Shown here: piece by piece, positions 5,915 to 8,437 of the stretch
How the letters are laid out: every line of letters starts with the position of its first letter
How positions within the stretch are numbered: the stretch's first letter is position 1
From: Bacillota bacterium
GTDB taxonomy: Bacteria > Bacillota > Clostridia > Lachnospirales > Lachnospiraceae
DNA length: 8,437 nucleotides
NCBI GenBank assembly: GCA_023458855.1
Contig: JAEWWQ010000180.1
Span: 1-8,437 of the forward strand
Reading direction: 5' to 3'
Position numbers and translations under genes: made by a program
The notes under the pieces: generated by a model
The model's input: the letters and a program-made list of their open reading frames with translations, nothing else
Databases searched by the model: none
What the model was told of the DNA's origin: nothing

Positions 5915-6289
5915 ATGCCGAAAACAATTCAATCTAACGGGAAAATAATCTTTGTACTGAAATGTCTGTTATGCGCTTACATAATAACGGGAGGATTGCT
6001 TTTATTACTGGCACTTCTTTTATATCGGTTTCAATTAAAAGAAAGTGTAGTAGCAATTGGGATTACAGCAATTTATATAATTGCTTCGTTTCTGTCAGGA
6101 TTTATTACAGGAAAAAAAGTAGAAAAGCAGAAATTCCTGTGGGGACTGCTGATGGGCAGCTGTTATTTTTTCGTTCTCATTATTATTTCACTAGTGGTTA
6201 ACCATACAATTCATGATGTGACAATGCATTTCTGGACAACGTTATTTGTATGTTCTGGAAGCGGCATGCTTGGGGGAATGTTTAGTTAA
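5915..6289 (+). CDS. TIGR04086-type four-helix membrane protein
   Basis: A 124-residue integral membrane protein with four predicted helices (about 15-39, 43-66, 74-96, 105-123) and Gly/Ser-rich patches in the last (GSGMLGGMFS). It matches in size, topology and context the TIGR04086 family, whose genes lie beside the SCIFF peptide and its maturase in Clostridia. Its molecular role is not established; a role in export or handling of the peptide is only a guess from position. ATG 5915 is preceded by AAAGGAGG with good spacing, which decides the start against in-frame upstream extensions. No convincing -35/-10 pair was found; TAGAAT at 5884-5889 is a possible -10. It ends 80 bases before scfA, which has its own promoter. 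Confidence 0.82.
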   Translation: MPKTIQSNGKIIFVLKCLLCAYIITGGLLLLLALLLYRFQLKESVVAIGITAIYIIASFLSGFITGKKVEKQKFLWGLLMGSCYFFVLIIISLVVNHTIHDVTMHFWTTLFVCSGSGMLGGMFS

Positions 6290-6327
6290 TTTTTTGATAA
6301 AAAAAACTTTTAATAGGAAAAGAACTG

Positions 6328-6336
6328 TGATATAAT
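6328..6336 (+). promoter_or_regulatory. Extended -10 promoter of scfA
   Basis: TGATATAAT (TG at 6328-6329, TATAAT at 6331-6336) is a perfect extended -10. The -35 region (about 6307-6313) is only T-rich. Upstream lie six T (6290-6295) and eight A (6299-6306), an A/T-tract layout that can act as an UP element. The expected transcription start near 6343 leaves a leader of only about 27 bases before scfA, giving the precursor its own strong transcription start. Confidence 0.65.
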
Positions 6337-6343
6337 ACTCCAT

Positions 6344-6379
6344 GTTATGAAACATAAGGAGGCTGTGTTATGAAACATA
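6344..6379 (+). repeat. 13-base direct repeat spanning the scfA start
   Basis: GTTATGAAACATA occurs at 6344-6356 and again at 6367-6379, 23 bases apart. The second copy contains the real scfA ATG (6370) with AAGGAGG (6356-6362) 7 bases upstream. The first copy contains an ATG at 6347 that opens an 8-codon frame (MKHKEAVL) ending in TGA 6371-6373, which overlaps the scfA ATG as ATGA. It looks like a small tandem duplication of the gene start. Whether the first ATG is translated is unknown. Confidence 0.6.
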
Positions 6380-6513
6380 TCAAAACATTAAGCACAAGGG
6401 ATTTAAAACAATCCATGAAAAAAGGCGGATGTGGTGAATGCCAGACATCATGTCAATCAGCTTGTAAAACATCTTGTACCGTTGGCAATCAAAGTTGCGA
6501 AAAAGTAAAATAA
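6370..6513 (+). CDS. scfA: SCIFF six-cysteine ranthipeptide precursor
   Basis: A 47-residue ribosomal precursor peptide, the substrate of the radical SAM enzyme encoded next. Residues 1-20 are the leader (MKHIKTLSTRDLKQSMKKGG). The core carries six cysteines, C21, C24, C28, C32, C36 and C43 (CGECQTSC; SACKTSCTVGN). This is the nearly invariant SCIFF pattern (six Cys in forty-five residues, TIGR03973). For the Clostridium thermocellum homologue a thioether between Cys32 and Thr37 has been reported; both are present here (C32, T37). The mature product and its role in the cell are not settled for the family. Start: ATG 6370 with AAGGAGG at 7 bases. It has its own extended -10 promoter and is followed by hairpins before the maturase gene. 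Confidence 0.96.
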   Translation: MKHIKTLSTRDLKQSMKKGGCGECQTSCQSACKTSCTVGNQSCEKVK

Positions 6514-6527
6514 GGAATGATGTTTTT

Positions 6528-6566
6528 GTAAGCAGCGATTTACTTCGCTGCTTATCTTATGATAAG
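6528..6566 (+). promoter_or_regulatory. Two overlapping hairpins between scfA and scfB
   Basis: Hairpin 1 pairs TAAGCAGCGA (6529-6538) with TCGCTGCTTA (6545-6554), ten perfect pairs with a 6-base loop. Hairpin 2 pairs CTTATC (6551-6556) with GATAAG (6561-6566), a TTAT loop. They share 6551-6554, so both cannot form fully at once. No T-run follows either, so full termination is not expected. Protection of the scfA 3' end, or partial termination lowering scfB expression, would fit. Confidence 0.6.
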
Positions 6567-6595
6567 AGAAAAAATCGGCGGAAGGATAGAAACAA

Positions 6596-7990
6596 GTGAT
6601 TCATCAATATAAGAATAATGGCTATAATATCGTATTGGATGTCAACAGCGGTTCTGTGCATGTTGTAGATGACATTGTGTATGAATTGATTCCGAAAGTG
6701 GGAGCATTCATTAAGAATAACGGAAAAGATAAAGCGGCAATCGTAGTAGCACTACAAAAAGAAAATGCGGTTTATGGTGCTGCTGAAATAGAAGAAGCAG
6801 TCGAAGAGATTTTGGAATTAGAAGAGGCAGAAATGCTTTTTACAGAGGATATTTATGAAAATTATATTGGCGATTTCAAAAACCGTGAGACTGTAGTAAA
6901 AGCATTATGTTTACATATAGCACATGACTGTAACCTGGCCTGTAAATACTGTTTTGCAGAAGAAGGGGAATATCATGGCAGACGTGCTGTTATGAGTTAC
7001 GAGGTTGGGAAGAAGGCACTTGATTTTCTGGTAGAAAATTCGGGAAACAGAGTGAATCTGGAGGTGGACTTTTTTGGTGGCGAACCATTGATGAACTGGC
7101 AGGTCGTAAAGGACCTGGTCGCTTATGGAAGAAGTCTCGAAAAGTCTAATAATAAGAAATTTCGTTTTACACTGACGACAAATGGTGTTCTACTGAATGA
7201 CGAAATTCTGGAATTTGCCAATAAAGAGATGGGCAATATTGTATTAAGCATTGATGGAAGAAAAGAAGTACATGATTTTATGAGACCGCATAGGGGCGGA
7301 CAGGGAAGCTATGATGAGATCGTTCCAAAATTCAAAAAGGTCGCTGAAAGCAGAGAACAGATGAACTATTATGTGAGAGGTACTTTTACAAGGCATAATC
7401 TTGATTTCGCAGAAGATGTAAAGCACCTTGCAGATCTTGGATTTCAACAGATATCTGTAGAACCTGTTGTAGCAGATGAAAAAGAAGAATATGCACTTCG
7501 CGAGAGCGATGTACCGGGATTAAAGAAAGAGTATGACAGGCTCGCAGTTGAGTTATTAAAACGTCAAAAAGAAGGAAAGGGTGTTAATTTCTTTCACTTT
7601 ATGATTGATCTGGAAGGTGGTCCGTGTGTAGCCAAGAGGTTATCCGGGTGCGGTTCCGGAACCGAATATCTGGCAGTGACGCCCTGGGGAGATTTTTATC
7701 CCTGTCATCAGTTTGTCGGGCAGGAAGATTTCCTGATGGGAAATGTAGACGCAGGCATCATAAAAACGGAGATACGGGATCGTTTTAAATCGTGTAATGT
7801 ATACGCAAAAGAAAAATGTAAAGATTGTTTTGCAAAATTTTATTGCAGCGGTGGTTGTGCAGCTAATTCCTATAATTTCACAGGAGATATCAATGGGGCA
7901 TATGAATTAGGCTGCGAATTGCAAAGAAAGCGCATAGAATGCGCGATTATGATAAAAGCGGCGTTAGCCAGTGATGAAAAGGAGAACTAG
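6596..7990 (+). CDS. scfB: SCIFF maturase, radical SAM/SPASM thioether synthase
   Basis: A cytoplasmic radical SAM enzyme that should install thioether bonds between Cys and neighbouring residues of ScfA; the family includes CteB of Clostridium thermocellum. It has 464 residues, the usual length. Residues 1-90 (MIHQYKNNGYNIVLDVNSGS onward) are the RRE-like leader-binding domain. The radical SAM cluster is C112-x3-C116-x2-C119 (CNLACKYC); FFGGEP at 159-164 is the SAM-binding segment. The SPASM region supplies ligands for two auxiliary 4Fe-4S clusters, with cysteines at 344, 352, 370, 400, 408, 411, 417, 421 and 440. The GTG start is supported by GGAAGGA 9 bases upstream and by the typical MIHQYKNNGYN opening. 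Its last codons contain the secD ribosome site, so the two genes are probably cotranscribed and coupled. Confidence 0.96.
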   Translation: MIHQYKNNGYNIVLDVNSGSVHVVDDIVYELIPKVGAFIKNNGKDKAAIVVALQKENAVYGAAEIEEAVEEILELEEAEMLFTEDIYENYIGDFKNRETVVKALCLHIAHDCNLACKYCFAEEGEYHGRRAVMSYEVGKKALDFLVENSGNRVNLEVDFFGGEPLMNWQVVKDLVAYGRSLEKSNNKKFRFTLTTNGVLLNDEILEFANKEMGNIVLSIDGRKEVHDFMRPHRGGQGSYDEIVPKFKKVAESREQMNYYVRGTFTRHNLDFAEDVKHLADLGFQQISVEPVVADEKEEYALRESDVPGLKKEYDRLAVELLKRQKEGKGVNFFHFMIDLEGGPCVAKRLSGCGSGTEYLAVTPWGDFYPCHQFVGQEDFLMGNVDAGIIKTEIRDRFKSCNVYAKEKCKDCFAKFYCSGGCAANSYNFTGDINGAYELGCELQRKRIECAIMIKAALASDEKEN

Positions 7991-7992
7991 CA

Positions 7993-8437
7993 ATGAAAAA
8001 AAGTAGAGGAATCATAACATTATTAGTTGTGATACTATTACTGTCGGGTCTTACCTATACAGCGATCGCGGGAATCGGTACAGAGCAGGCAGGAGCGGCT
8101 TCAGGAATCAAACAGGGTTTGGATCTGGCTGGTGGTGTTAGTATTACGTATCAGGTGGTCGGAGATGAAGACCCGTCAAAAGAGGATATGGCAGATACCA
8201 TTTACAAGCTGCAAAAGCGCGTGGAAGGGTATAGCACAGAGTCACAGGTATATCAGGAAGGCAGTGACAGAATCAATATTGAGATTCCAGGTGTTTCGGA
8301 TGCGAATGCAATCCTGGAAGAACTCGGAAAACCTGGCTCGCTTTATTTTATCAGTCAGACAGACAGTGAAGGAAATAAAAACTATGAAATTGATCCGACA
8401 ACTTATGCATATAAGTTAAATAAGACGATCAATGAGC
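7993..8437 (+). CDS. secD: Protein translocase subunit SecD, N-terminal part (3' end outside window)
   Basis: SecD (with SecF) assists late steps of Sec-dependent protein export, driven by the proton or ion gradient. The first 148 residues are visible. Residues 6-26 form the first membrane helix (IITLLVVILLLSGLTYTAIAG). The D1 motif follows (IKQGLDLAGGVSITYQV, 39-55), and then the P1 domain signature with RVEGYSTESQVYQEGSDRI and INIEIPGVSDANAILEELGK. The ATG has AAAGGAGA 8 bases upstream and begins two bases after the scfB stop, so it belongs to the same operon. Whether secD is separate from secF or fused as SecDF cannot be seen in this window. The frame stays open to the right edge. Confidence 0.94.
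   Translation, partial: MKKSRGIITLLVVILLLSGLTYTAIAGIGTEQAGAASGIKQGLDLAGGVSITYQVVGDEDPSKEDMADTIYKLQKRVEGYSTESQVYQEGSDRINIEIPGVSDANAILEELGKPGSLYFISQTDSEGNKNYEIDPTTYAYKLNKTINE

Noticed and set aside
6290..6313. T-run and A-run after the TIGR04086 stop as an intrinsic terminator
   Set aside because: Only A-T pairs would form, with no GC stem. It fits better as A/T tracts upstream of the scfA promoter.
8132..8419. Second plus-strand open frame within secD
   Set aside because: The frame starting at 7993 gives clear SecD motifs through this stretch. The alternative has no recognisable features or ribosome site.

Overview
The window looks like chromosomal DNA of a low-GC anaerobic Firmicute, most likely a member of the Clostridia/Lachnospiraceae. 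The evidence is AT-rich coding sequence, strong AGGAGG-type ribosome binding sites, frequent GTG/TTG starts, and above all the block 'TIGR04086 membrane protein - SCIFF peptide - SCIFF radical SAM maturase - secD', which is typical of that group. The family assignments come from protein motifs read by eye. No database search was run.

Layout. 2-334: 3' end of aspS (aspartyl-tRNA synthetase). 420-1076: an Sfp-type 4'-phosphopantetheinyl transferase, preceded by a long hairpin (348-408). 1077-1455: a 379-base gap with no convincing gene, but with an 11-base direct repeat at exactly 21-base periodicity next to a TATAAT box, which looks like a LytTR-regulator target. 1456-3795: a compact three-gene regulatory operon of XRE-type HTH protein, LytTR response regulator and AgrC-like GHKL sensor kinase. 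3860-4396: a zinc N-acetylmuramoyl-L-alanine amidase without a signal peptide. 4479-5789, minus strand: a CNNM/CorC (HlyC-type) membrane protein with paired CBS domains, with its own promoter and intrinsic terminator. 5915-6289: a four-helix TIGR04086 membrane protein. 6370-6513: scfA, the 47-residue six-cysteine precursor peptide, too short for many ORF callers. 6596-7990: its radical SAM/SPASM maturase. 7993-8437: the start of secD, cut by the window edge.

How the parts work together. The right-hand block is a ranthipeptide (RiPP) system. ScfB should bind the ScfA leader through an N-terminal recognition domain and install thioether links on the Cys-rich core. The scfA gene has its own extended -10 promoter and strong ribosome binding site, and hairpins separate it from scfB, which fits a need for more precursor than enzyme. 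Tight spacing to secD links the block to protein export genes. The left-hand regulatory operon resembles agr-type quorum-sensing circuits, but no AgrB or AgrD is visible, so its signal is unknown. The 21-base repeats upstream suggest autoregulation.

The SCIFF system itself is a described family. The less-described points are regulatory: the duplicated scfA start region with a possible 8-codon leaderless ORF, the overlapping hairpins between scfA and scfB, and the putative LytTR operator.
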